This document shows positions 8,692 through 20,029 of a stretch of 64,000 bases of DNA, one piece after another. The notes below the pieces were generated by a model, which did not search any database, was not told the origin of the DNA, and saw only the letters and a list, made by a program, of their open reading frames with translations. The translations under genes were made by a program, and so were the position numbers. The stretch lies in the NCBI GenBank assembly GCA_022539475.1, contig VCMS01000062.1, positions 245,120-309,119 on the forward strand, written 5' to 3'. The DNA is from Gracilaria domingensis (Eukaryota; Rhodophyta; Florideophyceae; Gracilariales; Gracilariaceae). Numbering within the stretch: position 1 is the stretch's first letter; every line of letters begins with the position of its first letter.

Positions 8692-10545
8692 ATGAGCGGT
8701 ACCAACTCCTCGGTTTCTATACCTCGCAAGCGCGATACACACTCAAGCGAACAGAGTATTCAAGTATCCGAACTCGATCACAGTACATCATCTGTCATTC
8801 CGATGAACCCGAATCAGTTTCCTCATCACCCGACGGGTCAGGCGAGCGCGTCGAACTACCCTCAGCCGGGTTCTGCGACGGCTCCACTGCCTCAGTCTCA
8901 ACCGATGGTCCCGGTGAACGTTCCGTTATGGAATTCAGCGCAAGCGATGCCGCTGATGGCGAACCAAGCTGGTTGGATATCGAAGGAATCTCTCGCAGTA
9001 CGCGATCCACTCCGTGATGGGTTTGCGTTCAGCCGTGCACCGTGGTTTCATCCGGTAGCTGTTAACGATGACACTCTCCTGGAGTCGTATGCCGAAAACG
9101 GCTTCCTACCGGGCGGTCTGCCGTTAGCGGTAGTGCAATCCCCAGAATGGAAAGTTCGTATAGCGATCGACCCGATGCTCCTCCGGTACGATACCCGCGA
9201 GGGTGAGAATCTGAACACCGCGCGCGCGGAACACGCGAAGTTGGCGTACAAGAGACTCAGTCGAGTGCACCTCGAGCACCTGGTTCCACCGTCATATGGG
9301 TTCGATACTCCGTTCTACCGTACTTTCGGTGAAGTCCGATATGGAGACAACTTGGCGACGTTCGACCATGCGCGGTACGCTGGCGATGGCCCGACCACAT
9401 CGAGGTTGATGTTGTGCTGGAATCGGCCCATACTCCGAGCGGAGTTCCGTTATCTTCGCAAGAACGCTTCCCAGGGTGGGTTCGTCAACCGCATTCGGTT
9501 TGAGCGGAAAGCTCGTTCCCGTCATGGGTATCTGATTCCGTACCCGAATATCGAGACCGAGAGGTACAGACCGCAGGCCTTTGTTGGACGGTTCCCTCCT
9601 CTACCAGATTGGTGGCGTGATGTGGAGGTACCCAAAGGGTGTTTTGCAGAACTGCCTCCGTGCTTGAGTTACATCGGCTCCCGATTGATCAGCGATCCGC
9701 GTTCAGGATGGTGGGGTCTGGTAGCCGGCGAGTGGGCGGCACGCGTAGCAGCGTTTCTTCTCTGGGAGGCTTACGACAACTACCGTGTTTGGTATATTCC
9801 GCCGATGCTTCGCAGCATTATCCGCTCGCTGGATTTGCACACTCCCTTGGGGTCCGAAGAGAACGTGGATGAGATCCATTACATCTTGGATGTTATCGAT
9901 GGAGTCGATTGGGAAACGGTGCCCCGTTCGCAGCGTGGGAAAGGTCCTCGTCGTCACTACGACCGCTCACCCGGTAGGAGACATCCCACCGCAGGAGATT
10001 TCGTGTATTACGACCCATGGGAGGGTACGATGACGACTAGCGCATATGCAGAGTGGGCAGCGAACCAGCCACGGTCGATTCCAGACAGTCACCCCGTTGG
10101 GTTCATGTTCAGTGACAACTGGGTCGCCCCAGTAGATCTGGATGATCCGAACATGGATACCGGTGGAGAGGCGGCGGGAGCACTCGTCGAGATGGACCAG
10201 GAGTTGGTGAACGACCTACCGGCGGCGAATCAGGTGTTGCACGCCAGCGGCGGGGTACCCCAGGCTCCTGTGGGTTGGAATGTTCCGACTCAAGCGAGTG
10301 TTCCGGTGGTGGGTCCGGCCCCTGTAGCGGCTACCGTTCCTTCGGTCCTTCCGGCCCCGACAGCTCCGGTCGCTCCGGGAGATTCTCCGGCGAACATCGC
10401 GATGTTGCGCGCCAGTCTCCAGAACGCTGGAATTATCGTGCCCGATCATCTCACCACTATGGCAGGGATACTGGCTTACGCCGTTCCGCACCCTTCGCAG
10501 GGTCCCTCCGGTAGCGGCGGTGCCGGTCCCTCATCGGGGGTGTAA
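8692..10545 (+). CDS. Antisense accessory frame of element 1, unknown product
   Basis: A 617-residue unbroken frame on the strand opposite to gag and pol, between the chromodomain frame and the 3' LTR. The ATG at 8692 (MSGTNSSVSIPRK) is used; the frame upstream reaches only a TTG. Residues about 1-90 are Ser/Pro/Gln-rich. The middle (about 95-480) is rich in Trp, Tyr and Arg, with segments such as LCWNRPILRAEFRYLRKN and VAAFLLWEAYDNYRVWYIP. The last ~110 residues are Pro/Ala/Val low complexity ending in Gly/Ser. It matches no family I recognise. It is intact although gag and pol of the same element are not. Transcription from the adjacent LTR in antisense direction is an inference. Confidence 0.7.
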   Translation: MSGTNSSVSIPRKRDTHSSEQSIQVSELDHSTSSVIPMNPNQFPHHPTGQASASNYPQPGSATAPLPQSQPMVPVNVPLWNSAQAMPLMANQAGWISKESLAVRDPLRDGFAFSRAPWFHPVAVNDDTLLESYAENGFLPGGLPLAVVQSPEWKVRIAIDPMLLRYDTREGENLNTARAEHAKLAYKRLSRVHLEHLVPPSYGFDTPFYRTFGEVRYGDNLATFDHARYAGDGPTTSRLMLCWNRPILRAEFRYLRKNASQGGFVNRIRFERKARSRHGYLIPYPNIETERYRPQAFVGRFPPLPDWWRDVEVPKGCFAELPPCLSYIGSRLISDPRSGWWGLVAGEWAARVAAFLLWEAYDNYRVWYIPPMLRSIIRSLDLHTPLGSEENVDEIHYILDVIDGVDWETVPRSQRGKGPRRHYDRSPGRRHPTAGDFVYYDPWEGTMTTSAYAEWAANQPRSIPDSHPVGFMFSDNWVAPVDLDDPNMDTGGEAAGALVEMDQELVNDLPAANQVLHASGGVPQAPVGWNVPTQASVPVVGPAPVAATVPSVLPAPTAPVAPGDSPANIAMLRASLQNAGIIVPDHLTTMAGILAYAVPHPSQGPSGSGGAGPSSGV

Positions 10546-10914
10546 GATGACCAGCAGGGCTGGAGGACTTGGTCCTTAGTATAAGATAGAAACAGTAAAA
10601 CCATCTAGTGGTAACTTTCCCTTCACCCTTTTGCCTGTTCTCCACGAACTTGATCGATCTTCGATTACTTCTTCACTCACACTGTGTTCAAGTGTACTTC
10701 ACTTCTTTGGTGCTTCTTCTACTCTAACCGTTTTAAATCGGTACAACCGGCATTTCGGTATGCTCTTCTTTCTTTCTTCTCACTTCCTCTAGTTAAGTCT
10801 TCACCGCTTCATTGGTCTTCTTCCTTCATTCATCCCCACACAGAAGGGGTCAACTCTCCATTCTGAGTCTTCCGCATCGCGGTATAGTTGAAAGCTCCTC
10901 ACCGGGAACGGTTC

Positions 10915-11157
10915 TTATCCCACCTGGGCTTGGTCCAGGTTGGACGGCAAGGCTGACCGAGTGCGACGGTGGTATGAAACGATCTTCGACCTAGGTAGGT
11001 GCTCGACCGGCTCCATGGTGTCCTCCTCGGCGGAGTAGCCATACCATCGCACTTGGTACAGTACCGTCCCATCGGGGTCTACAACATGACGTACGATACG
11101 TTCGATCACGTATTCCTGCGGGTACACCTCGGTGTTTGACTGCTCTCCTTCACCCAT
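10915..11157 (-). CDS. Stand-alone chromodomain frame of element 1
   Basis: An 80-residue frame starting at ATG 11157 (MGEGEQSNTEVYPQEYVIER). Residues about 14-65 form a chromodomain: EYVIERIVRH, LYQVRWYGYSAEEDT, then EPVEHL and a basic helix. In typical chromoviruses this domain is fused to the integrase C-terminus and binds modified histone tails to steer insertion. Here it lies about 730 bp past the end of the pol frame as its own small frame. A remnant sits at the same place in element 2. Confidence 0.75.
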   Translation of the reverse strand: MGEGEQSNTEVYPQEYVIERIVRHVVDPDGTVLYQVRWYGYSAEEDTMEPVEHLPRSKIVSYHRRTRSALPSNLDQAQVG

Positions 11158-11886
11158 TGTGGTTCCGTACCTTCGAGGGTGGCGAGGTGGTGGCCGGCTA
11201 ACCTCTAGAGGGGTTCCTCTTGGACTTAACCAGTCACGACTCACTAGGAGTTCCTCGCTGCACGACAACTACAACTTACGCCAGGAGCGTCCAATCTTCA
11301 ACCTGAAAGGTTCTTCTTGAAATACTCTCCTTCTTGAGTCTGACGAGCTTCGGCTCGTTTTGGTTGAGCTTCCGACCGTCCAACGGTAGCTTCGGGATTC
11401 TGAGCTCCCTCTTGCTATCCAGAAGGATCGTCCGTGCGACGGAGAACGGGCAGGGTTTCGCTCGTGCGCCATGGAGGCGGATTGACCAATCACGGTGCAT
11501 ATCGCGGCCTTCTGGTTGGCCAGGCGGTGGCACGTGTGAGCCACGCGTTACCCTAACAGGTGTCCGTTCGCCTACGGTTGGCGACCGTACATCGCGCACC
11601 GTGCACGTGTGGTACTCGCGCACGCGACTTACTGTCAGCAGTTCCCCGCGTCGGCGGTGCTCTCCGTACGTCACCACGTCACACAACGTGTTACTCTCCA
11701 CTTGGGTGTGTCATGAGTCTTCTGCCACGCGGCGTGGGTGCACCATCGACGGTTTCCAAACTCGTACTTCGTACTTCACCTTTCCAAGGTTGTTTTCCCA
11801 AATAATACGCGGGTAAGTACGACTTCTCGTTTCCTCAAACCACGGCGTGGTTAACACCGGTCGGTAACATTGAGCTGATCTACCGC
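11158..11886 (-). other. Linker between pol and chromodomain frames of element 1
   Basis: No recognised domain. A minus-strand frame of about 140 residues (11276-11701) is basic and shows no family motif. It could be a leader or intron for the chromodomain frame. Confidence 0.35.
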
Positions 11887-12186
11887 TTACGGCTCTGCGT
11901 TCTCCGGGAAGCCCGGGTCTACAGATACTGTCTTCTCCGCTCTGCGGGTGGTGACCTCACTCAGTTGTGGTGTTCCCGACGGGGTTACGTTATCCACAGC
12001 GGTGTGTACCCCTTGGGTGGGTCGTGTCGTTTCCAGCGCATTGCTCAACGAACTCGACGGAGTATCACCACGAGGTACAGCGCCTCGGCGCACCACAACG
12101 CTATCGGTAGAGACCGCGAGATTGGTGGCGGTACCTTGCGACACAGTGTGACCGTGCGACGCCGGTGTAACGGGTTCCGTACTTTC

Positions 12187-12200
12187 CTCCCCCTCCTTAG
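12187..12200 (-). promoter_or_regulatory. Internal polypurine tract, pol 3' region of element 1
   Basis: An exact copy of the 14-mer CTAAGGAGGGGGAG that abuts the 3' LTR, here after the integrase domain. It also encodes PKEGEES in the pol frame. Confidence 0.5.
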
Positions 12201-15200
12201 GCGGTGGCACGGGAGCCACGACGTCCGGTGGGGGGTCAACTCTAGTTGAGTTTTCCTCTTCGTCTCCCGCAACGGGTTGTGCTACCCGCGTGGGTGATTC
12301 TGACTTCGGTAGATCCGATAAGCCGCGATCAGGGCGGAGAGTCGCAGGGCGCGAAGATACGACCTGTTCGTCCCCTGTAGCTTCACCCAGTTGGGTGTTA
12401 ACGTGAACGTAGGGTGGTGGTGCCAGCGCGACACGGTCTAACGATATCCGTTCGTGGAGATTATTGATATCCAATACTACGGTATCGTCCGTGACGGAAA
12501 TAACCTTGTAGGGTCCTTCCGCGATAGGCGAGAGCTTGTGGCGGCGTTCCTTCTCCGGATTATAGTATTCTTTGCGGAGAAATACCATATCGTCTGGTTT
12601 GACCTTTGGTAATGGGGTCTTAACCTTCGCATCGAAGTTGCGCTTATAAGCGGCCTGCGCCTTATCCATCGCTGTGCAAGCGACCGGTACCATTTTGGTT
12701 AACCAATCCTTCCAAGCGTTCCTGTATAACCCAACAGACGGGTACGTAGAAAGCGTTTCTTGAGCCTCGATTGCAACCGGTGGCGGTACTCTTGACAATA
12801 CCAACTCAAAAGGTGCTAGCTTCGTTACCCGGTGGACTTGGGTGTTGTACGCATACGTAATAGCGTCCGTATACAAATCCCAATCTTTAGGATGATCTGC
12901 CACATAAGATCTTAATGCATTCAGCATGGTACGGTTAAATCGTTCTACCTGACCATTTGTTTGGGGGTGGTAGGTGGTCGTAAATAGATTCTTGACACTC
13001 AAGATCCGACAGACGTCCTGGAAAAACTTCGACGTGAACTGTGAACCGTTATCTGATAATAGATGAACCGGTGGACCGTACACAAAGACCCAGTGGGTGA
13101 CAAAAGCTTGTGCAACCACGGTGGCCGTAATCCGTTTCAGCGGGACTGTCCGTACCAACTTAGAGAACCGATCGGTGATAACCAGAAGGTATCGATTACC
13201 TCTTGCGGTTCTGATCAATTCATCTAAGATATCGATAGCGATAAACTCCAAAGGAGACCGTGCTGGGAACAGCGTTAACTTCTTCGAGTACTTACGAAGT
13301 TTCACGTTATTCTTAGCGCACTCGGTGCAAGAGCGTCGTACTGCGTAGCAGTCCAATGCCATTGACGGCCAGTAAAAATCCCTACGCAGGGTCAAGTATA
13401 GTTTTCGACCTCCTGGGTGGGCTCCTACCTTCACATAGTGTGTCATTACCAACACACGGTTTTGCAGCGAGTATGGGACCACAATTTGGGTATACGCTTC
13501 GACCAACCTAACCAGGTACCCCTGATCGTTAACCTGAAAAGGTATACGATCTCCTCCATTGAGACGAGCGCGAATTCGCGTACAAAACTCATCCGTTTGC
13601 TGTTCTCGGATCATCTCCTCGGGAGTGATGGGTACAAAAGATCCAGTCAAGGGATCCAACTTCTCAGAAGTGAGCAGGATGTCGTCACAGATGTCATCCG
13701 ACAAAGATTCGACCCAACCTGCTTGTTCTTCCACCATAAAGCATGGTATGTCCAGATCGTCAACTGGTGCCGCTTCTGCATCTGTCCCCAAGCGGGAGAG
13801 TGCATCTGCCTGCAGATTCAACGTTCCTTTTTTGTACGTAACTGTGAAATCGAACTCCGATAACCTCAAGCGCCAACGCATCAAGCGTCCTGATGGTTCC
13901 GAGATTTCCATGAGCCATCGGAGAGATGAGTGGTCCGTATGTACCGTAAAATGGTTGCCCATAAGATATGGTCTCAGTGTAGTTAGAGCCCATACAACGG
14001 CTAAGCACTCTTTCTCCGAAACTGAGTAGTTACGTTCGTGTACGTTCAAGGATCGCGACCAGTATCCAATTGGATGTCTCACGCCGTCTTCCGTGACCTG
14101 AAACAGGGCGCAACCAACCTGGTGTGCACTGGCGTCAGTGTCTACTTCGAATGGAAGTCCTAGCTTAGGCAAAGCCAAGATTGGCGGTGACGTTACTGCG
14201 TCAATTAATGCCGAAAAAGCAGACGCTTCCGCGTCGCCTAGGGGTTCCAGTTGAACTGGTTGACCTTTTCTCAAAAGGTGGTTAAGGGGGGTCGCAATAT
14301 CTGCGAAGTTCGGGACAAAACGCCGATATACATTACAAAGACCCAGAAAACTGCGGAGTTCCGTTTGTGTCGTAGGGTGTTTCGCTTCCTTCAGCGACTT
14401 CACGCGAACTGCGTCAACTGAGAGCTGTCCAGGTCGAATGATATGCCCTAGGTATTTGACAGAATCTGTGAAGAACTCGCCACTTCTTGAGTTTCAGCGT
14501 AATGCCCGCGTCCCTGAGGACTCTCATGACGTCCCGGACGTGTGTTAAGTGGTCATCAAGGTTATCGGAGAACACGATGATATCGTCAAGATACACCAAG
14601 CAGGTCTTCCACTTGAATCGAGCCAAGAGGATATCGATAGCACGTTGAAACGTAGCCGGCGCGTTGGTTAATCCGAACGGCATTCGTTTAAACCGGGTAC
14701 AAACCTTGGTGGCACACAAAAGCAGTTTTGTCCTTATCCTTTTCACGGATCGGAACTTGCCAGTATCCCCAATTGGCATCCAAGGCGGTGAACACTGTAG
14801 CACTCCCAAGCGAGTCAATGTATTCGTCCATCCTGGGTATGGGATAAACGTCTTGACGGTGACCGAATTTAGACGACGGTAATCAATACAGAATCGCCAC
14901 GATCCGTCCGCTTTTGGAACTAGCACCACGGGTGAGGCCCAAGCGGATTGAGCCGCCTCTATGACGCCAGCGCGTAACATCTTCTCAACCTGAGATTGCT
15001 CTTCTTCCCTAGCTTTGGGACCAGCCCGGTATGGGTGTTGGGAAATGGGGCTAGTACCTGGAAGTAGGTCAATACGGTGTTCCGTGATTCCAATTGTCCC
15101 GAGGGATCCATCCCACATGGGTGTGAACTCCCTCAACATTTCTCTTAGCTTACCTCTATGAGATTCAGGTACATGATTAAAATTCAACTGTTCCAGTTCC

Positions 15201-15318
15201 TTGACAGGGTCTGTATCTTCCGTTCCTGTGGCAACGCTTTACCCTCGGTGGGTGCCAGCGATTCGGTAACTTCGCTCGCCGGGGTAACCGATGCGGTAAA
15301 CGCGGTTTCCGCTGATCC

Positions 15319-15332
15319 CTCCCCCTCCTTAG
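15319..15332 (-). promoter_or_regulatory. Internal polypurine tract, protease/RT linker of element 1
   Basis: A third exact copy of the 14-mer CTAAGGAGGGGGAG, in the linker just before reverse transcriptase. In frame it encodes AKEGEGS, aligning with DPKEGEES in element 2. Confidence 0.5.
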
Positions 15333-16542
15333 CATCGGTTATACCGAGAACATCCGCAACGGGTATCTTCGTCGGTACGATAGCAGCAGGGTGTGGGAGA
15401 GTGGTACCAAGGATTTGGTTTTTAGCTAACCACTGTCGGGTTGTGCCAAGTTGGCGACCAAAACTCTGAAAGTTTGTCGGGTTCCACCGAGATTACTCCG
15501 TTCGCCAAGCGAGTTGCTTCTGACATAACAATGATGGGCAATGGTTGTACCACAGTCAAGGCCAGACTGCTTGTAGTTATGTGACCCAAAACTGGGATTG
15601 CGCAGGGAGTGCGATGGCATGAGCCAATGGACGCTGTAGAGATACCGTGTGGTCGACGGTTGGACTTCCTGTGCAGCAGTGAGCGGGACGCGCTTTGCGT
15701 GTACTCTCTTTACGGTTTCCTTAACAATTCGGTATTTGGACCGATTCATCCCCATGGTAACATCTCGAGCTCGAGGTAATCGCTTCAGACAAAACGGGAT
15801 TCACAAAACCAGTCACAACGAGTAATACCGTGGGCAAATGCTTTTGCAAACCCTGAAATCCACTTTAACCATACAGGTTCCCTATTCGTCACCATGAGAG
15901 GTATGTACCCAATAACGCAACGGGTTATTGTTTGGTCCGCGATGTCCAAAACCTGGACGCATGCGAAATTCATCCCGGAGCCGGTGGCAATCAAGGTGAA
16001 TCAGTTCGTGCAGCCCTGTGATCCAACACAGACAACTGTCGACGCATGAACTGGTTAGACCGCCAAGAATCGCCATAACTTTGTAGTTTCTTCTGGCATC
16101 CACAAGAATCTTTCCGCGAATACGGAGATTACGCGGGGACCGTATCCACGGCGACGTCAGAACCGAAGGTTTCTCGAGCTCACGTCAGTTTAGTACCGGC
16201 TATCGCTTGAAAGATTCTACAGCGGGGAGCGAAGGCTGTGACGCCCGGAGGCGCCTTTAAACTTCGGCCTCGGAAGGCGCCCCTCGCCCGTAAGGTGGAA
16301 AACTCCGCGAAGTCATTTTTCTGAACGGGGCTCACCGAATTCGGTGGTGACTCAAGTTCGGGGGCCTACTGACAACCCATGCTGGGTACTGTCGCCCTTG
16401 ACCTGGTCGAAGGGTGCCCTGTGCCGGAACGGAGGCTGAGCATCGGACCGAACCGGTAATACCAAGTTCAAGACCCTGGCATTATCAATCCTTTCGTGGA
16501 AACAGGATTCCTTTTCCTCGGGCGTAGGCGTCGTAATACGCA

Positions 16543-18381
16543 TTAATTTTGGCCTTGCGAGGGGCGGAAATACGCACTGCGTCGATACGTGACCTGAAGG
16601 TAGCACTGGTAAATAATACCGAGGCCGGTTTTGTCGCGAGGCGCGATTGTCCACTCGACGTTGTGGTGGAGTGTGTCCTTCCCCCTGGACGGCTTCAACG
16701 CGACGGAATTGTTAGCGTAAGGCAGCGGGGCTGCAGGCACCCGGACACATTGGGCATGACAATGCGGGGTCTTCTTTCCCGTGCTCTGGAATCCGAGGTT
16801 GAAGGCACGGTCCGTAGATCGTAGAATCGGGGTTCTTCCGATGAAGTGGACGTTATCAGCATCACCGACAGCGGTTTCACGTCGCAAAACCGACATCGAT
16901 GGTGACGAACTCTCCGCGAGTAGCGCTTTCGAGCGGCGCTGCCCCGGGTTGCGGGCTCGATACGTCTCTCCTTCCGCCTGGGCGTAATTAACCAACTCTA
17001 GGTACGTCATTCGGCGTTTTTCCTCGCGTCGGCGAGCGACTAACGACCGAATGGTGGGGTCCAAACCATCAACAAACATGGTACACCGCTCCTGTGCGGA
17101 ATACACATTACCACATCGGTGAAACGCTTTGTTCAACCGCGTTGAATAAACCGTTTCAGATTCTCCACTCTTCTGTCTAGTGTCGCGAACAGCAAGAGTA
17201 GCGCTGTAAATCGCGTTGGAAGTCGCGTACGACCTGAGAAGGTAGTTCACGGCTTCCGGCCAACACGTGACTCCTCCTTCCGAGGCTCTCGAGGTTCCTC
17301 GAACTGAGTTGTACTGATCTTCCGCAGTCCCTGTTAGGAAGTACGGCAGTGCCACATATGCCTGTGCTTCACTCATACCGAGTATATCGGCCTCCTGGAC
17401 GAACCTGGCAAGGAAATCCAAGATAAGGATAGGATCTGTCCCCGAGAACTTCCTTGTTTCAAGGGTAACATTCAACCTTCGAATGTAGTCCTTCACCTTA
17501 CCGGTTCCTCGCGAGGAGCGATTCGAAGTAACATCCTCCAACCGATAATAGCGGTACGACAACAGCTTTGTGTAGACGGGTCCGTCGGCTTTACTCTTTG
17601 AGTCCAAGTGGCGCCGTCCTTTCACGCGTGATCTCATCACTGCCTGAGTAGACTGCGTCGCTTCGACCGTGTCGAACGTGACCTATGACGGTTGTCATCA
17701 CTATCAGATGAATCTGACGAACTGTCTTCAGTCATGCCGCTCGAGTCAGAGCGCGATGAATCCGAATCATAGTGAACTCGTTTTGGGTGTCGACGTTTCT
17801 GCTTCACCGAACGATGGTCTTCATCCGCAGATGGATTTCCTTGAGGAACCTGTGCGTCCACAGCTTCATCCATACGGATTGTATCCTCCAGCGTTTCCAA
17901 GCGCGAACGAATTCGACCGATATCGGTGCGCATTTCCTCGACAAATGCCCGGTACTCCGTGACGAAGACGTCTGGGGTACCCAGATTTTCCATAATGGGA
18001 ATTCACGTCCCTTCTCAGAAGACGTAAGTCTCCTGAGACATCCCTCACCTGGGCATTATCAACCTGCGTCCTCAACGAGGTAACATCCTGTAGGAGTTCC
18101 ACGTGAGCAGCGTGATTAATATCCAAGCGGGATTCCAACCTAGCCAACTCGGCTACGGTAGCAGCGTTAGGGTTAACCATGGATGGTGTCTCAACGACGG
18201 GTTGAGCAGAACCCACGTTTTCCTTAGGTGCTTCCGTAACTGAACGCGTTCTCCGGGGGCGGGGTACGACCTCAAGAGGTTGCGCCTCATCTGGGATAGA
18301 CCAGGACGTCGGTGCAACGGGTGGAACCGCAGCTGACGACCGCGCTGAACCAGCTCGAGAACCTCGAGGCGGTTGCGGCAT
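16543..18381 (-). pseudogene. Gag region of element 1
   Basis: The gag region starts at ATG 18381 (MPQPPRGSRAG). A Ser/Pro-rich N-terminus and a helical region come first, then an acidic Ser/Asp tract followed by an Arg/Ser-rich tract, and then a capsid-like core (ILILDFLARFVQEADILGMS, AYVALPYFLTGTAEDQYNS). It aligns throughout with the gag of element 2. The region is broken more than once. Confidence 0.8.
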
Positions 18382-18602
18382 ACTGGAAACCAGTAGGCAA
18401 TCTGATCCAGATGATCCAGTTAAACTCGTACACGAGTCCCCAAAGAACAAGAAAACTCAATAAACCTTCTCGGTAAACCACCACGTCAGCGGTTCACGTT
18501 CAAAAGTTGTCAACCTCCAAAACTCTAAAGAGTCCCCTGATCGTTGTCAGAAAACGGTGATCCGTCAACAATCAAGTCAATTCCACGACAGTGACCTAAA
18601 AC

Positions 18603-18622
18603 GGTTCTAAGTCGGGAGACCA
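18603..18622 (-). promoter_or_regulatory. Primer-binding site of element 1
   Basis: On the element's strand TGGTCTCCCGACTTAGAACC begins three bases after the 5' LTR. It opens with TGG, complementary to a tRNA CCA end. Element 2 has TGGTCTCCCGACCTAGAACG at the same spacing, so the site is conserved. The tRNA was not identified. Confidence 0.75.
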
Positions 18623-18625
18623 CTT

Positions 18626-19597
18626 TGTGGGGCAAACTCGAAAGAGTGAAACCCACCAGACTGTCCGAAGGTCCGCTCTCGTGAGAGATGGCAGACCAGT
18701 GACAGAGCCCTCTGTACCACCGTAACTCGGTTGTAAGGCCGAAGTGGCAACTGGCTATACCTACAGAGGTGATAGGCCACGTGGTGAGGAAACGATGAGA
18801 AACTCCAGAGATGGGGTGGTATCGGCAACGATGAAACACGACCAACGACAGGTGTAGTCCCGAGAGGGAAAGCAACAGAAAACAACAACCAAACAACACC
18901 CACACGCGACGGGTAGGGCCTCCTCGGCACTGTGCCCGGAGCGGGCGAGATCCTCCAACGGTAATGCACGGGTTTCCGTAAACACGGCAAAACTCTATAC
19001 AGAGTCGGATCACTTCGTAATCTAGTCCTATACCTCCTCGGTACGACCCTCAGGTCCCGACATCAACGACAGATGTTCCTCAAAGGTACCGAGAGGGTAG
19101 GACCACCGTAACCAGACGTGGCTATACTCGCGAGAGTGATAACCCACGTAGGCGGTTGGCGCCAGAGCCTCACTCGTGTAGAGTCCACTCGGGAGAGCGC
19201 TACTCGACAAAGAGTTCACTTAGAAGTGCTCGGGTTGACTTTACAAAGGTGCTCGCGACGACGAGGTCGAGCTCACCTAAGTAGGTCTAAACTAACTATG
19301 TACACGTGGTGCACACCCGCAGGGGTCCGTACACGTGGCTAGCCCAGTGTCAGGCACCTCAGGTGCACTACCTATTGTCCCGTAATATGCACACACACGG
19401 TGGTGTAGTACACGCGTCCACCTAGCGGTATTGGCCCGCAATGGCAACCCTGATTACAGGTAACTGTGGGAAAGCCATTCCAAAAGTAACCGCCAAAATT
19501 GGGTCCAACTCATAACTCTTCGAGTGCATCCTCGTATCACTCCCTGAGTATATGAGGCGCATCATCCTGATAACCACGCAAAATGCGTTGCTCTACA
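18626..19597 (-). repeat. 5' LTR of element 1
   Basis: 972 bp, TG...CA, over 99% identical to the 3' LTR. Followed by the target duplication ATTGA at 19598-19602. It contains U3, R and U5 for minus-strand transcription; a TATA box could not be fixed with confidence. Confidence 0.95.
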
Positions 19598-19602
19598 ATT
19601 GA

Positions 19603-20029
19603 CTGTGTCAATGCAGATGATACTGACTTTCAATTCAAGTTACGAATCTATCTACTTTGAATTGAATATCTACGCTAAGATTTACTCAGTCTTTAAAAAG
19701 ATTGAGCTTTTTACATTACGGCAAACGTTTTGCTTTGTTTCTTGATAATTGCAGAAGAGGTCTAATGTCGTTCCTAGGCACGAATCACGTGCGTGACAAA
19801 CAACAAGGTTCCAGTGCTCCCGTAGGAAGAAGTCGTCTACAGAGCAATACAGAACTTTGCGTTGTGTTGGGTCATTGTCTGACCGAGTTTACTCATAGCT
19901 AGAAGGAAGCACCCTATCTATGTGTTCTATCGCGTCCTTTTGGCTTACGCCCTGACTGACAGGGTTCCAAATGGTCGTAAGTGCCGTGCAGTCTAGAAAG
20001 GTGATTCACTGGTCACGATTGTGTCTCAA
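19603..20029. other. Flank of element 1, no gene
   Basis: AT-richer DNA that continues the sequence interrupted by element 1. TGTGTCAAT (19604-19612) is the mirror arm of ATTGACACA (7615-7623), so the empty site was palindromic. A short inverted repeat (TTCAATTCAA with TTGAATTGAA) follows. No coding frame was recognised. Confidence 0.4.

Larger units (their letters stand above)
11887..16200 (-). pseudogene. Pol region of element 1 (protease, RT, RNase H, integrase)
   Basis: From its 5' side (about 16200) downwards: a retropepsin-like stretch, reverse transcriptase with WRFCIDYRRLNSVT and CLVYLDDIIVFS, RNase H (VDTDASAHQVGCALFQ, HTDHSSLRWL), then integrase with an HHCC zinc motif and a D,D,E core (AIDILDELIRT, HLLSDNGSQFT, YHPQTNGQVERFNR). 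A Pro/Thr/Ser-rich tail follows. The region is broken several times. Domain order (RT, RNase H, integrase) is that of Ty3/gypsy. Confidence 0.9.
7639..19597 (-). mobile_element. Ty3/gypsy (chromodomain-bearing) LTR retrotransposon, element 1
   Basis: An 11,959-bp element on the minus strand. Both LTRs start TG and end CA, and it is flanked by a perfect 5-bp target duplication ATTGA (7634-7638 and 19598-19602). Order in its own direction: 5' LTR, primer-binding site, gag region, protease, reverse transcriptase, RNase H and integrase, a small chromodomain frame, an antisense frame, a polypurine tract, 3' LTR. The LTRs (974 and 972 bp) differ at only about six positions, indicating a recent insertion. 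The gag and pol regions are nevertheless broken several times. A related element follows at 21290-30067. Confidence 0.95.
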
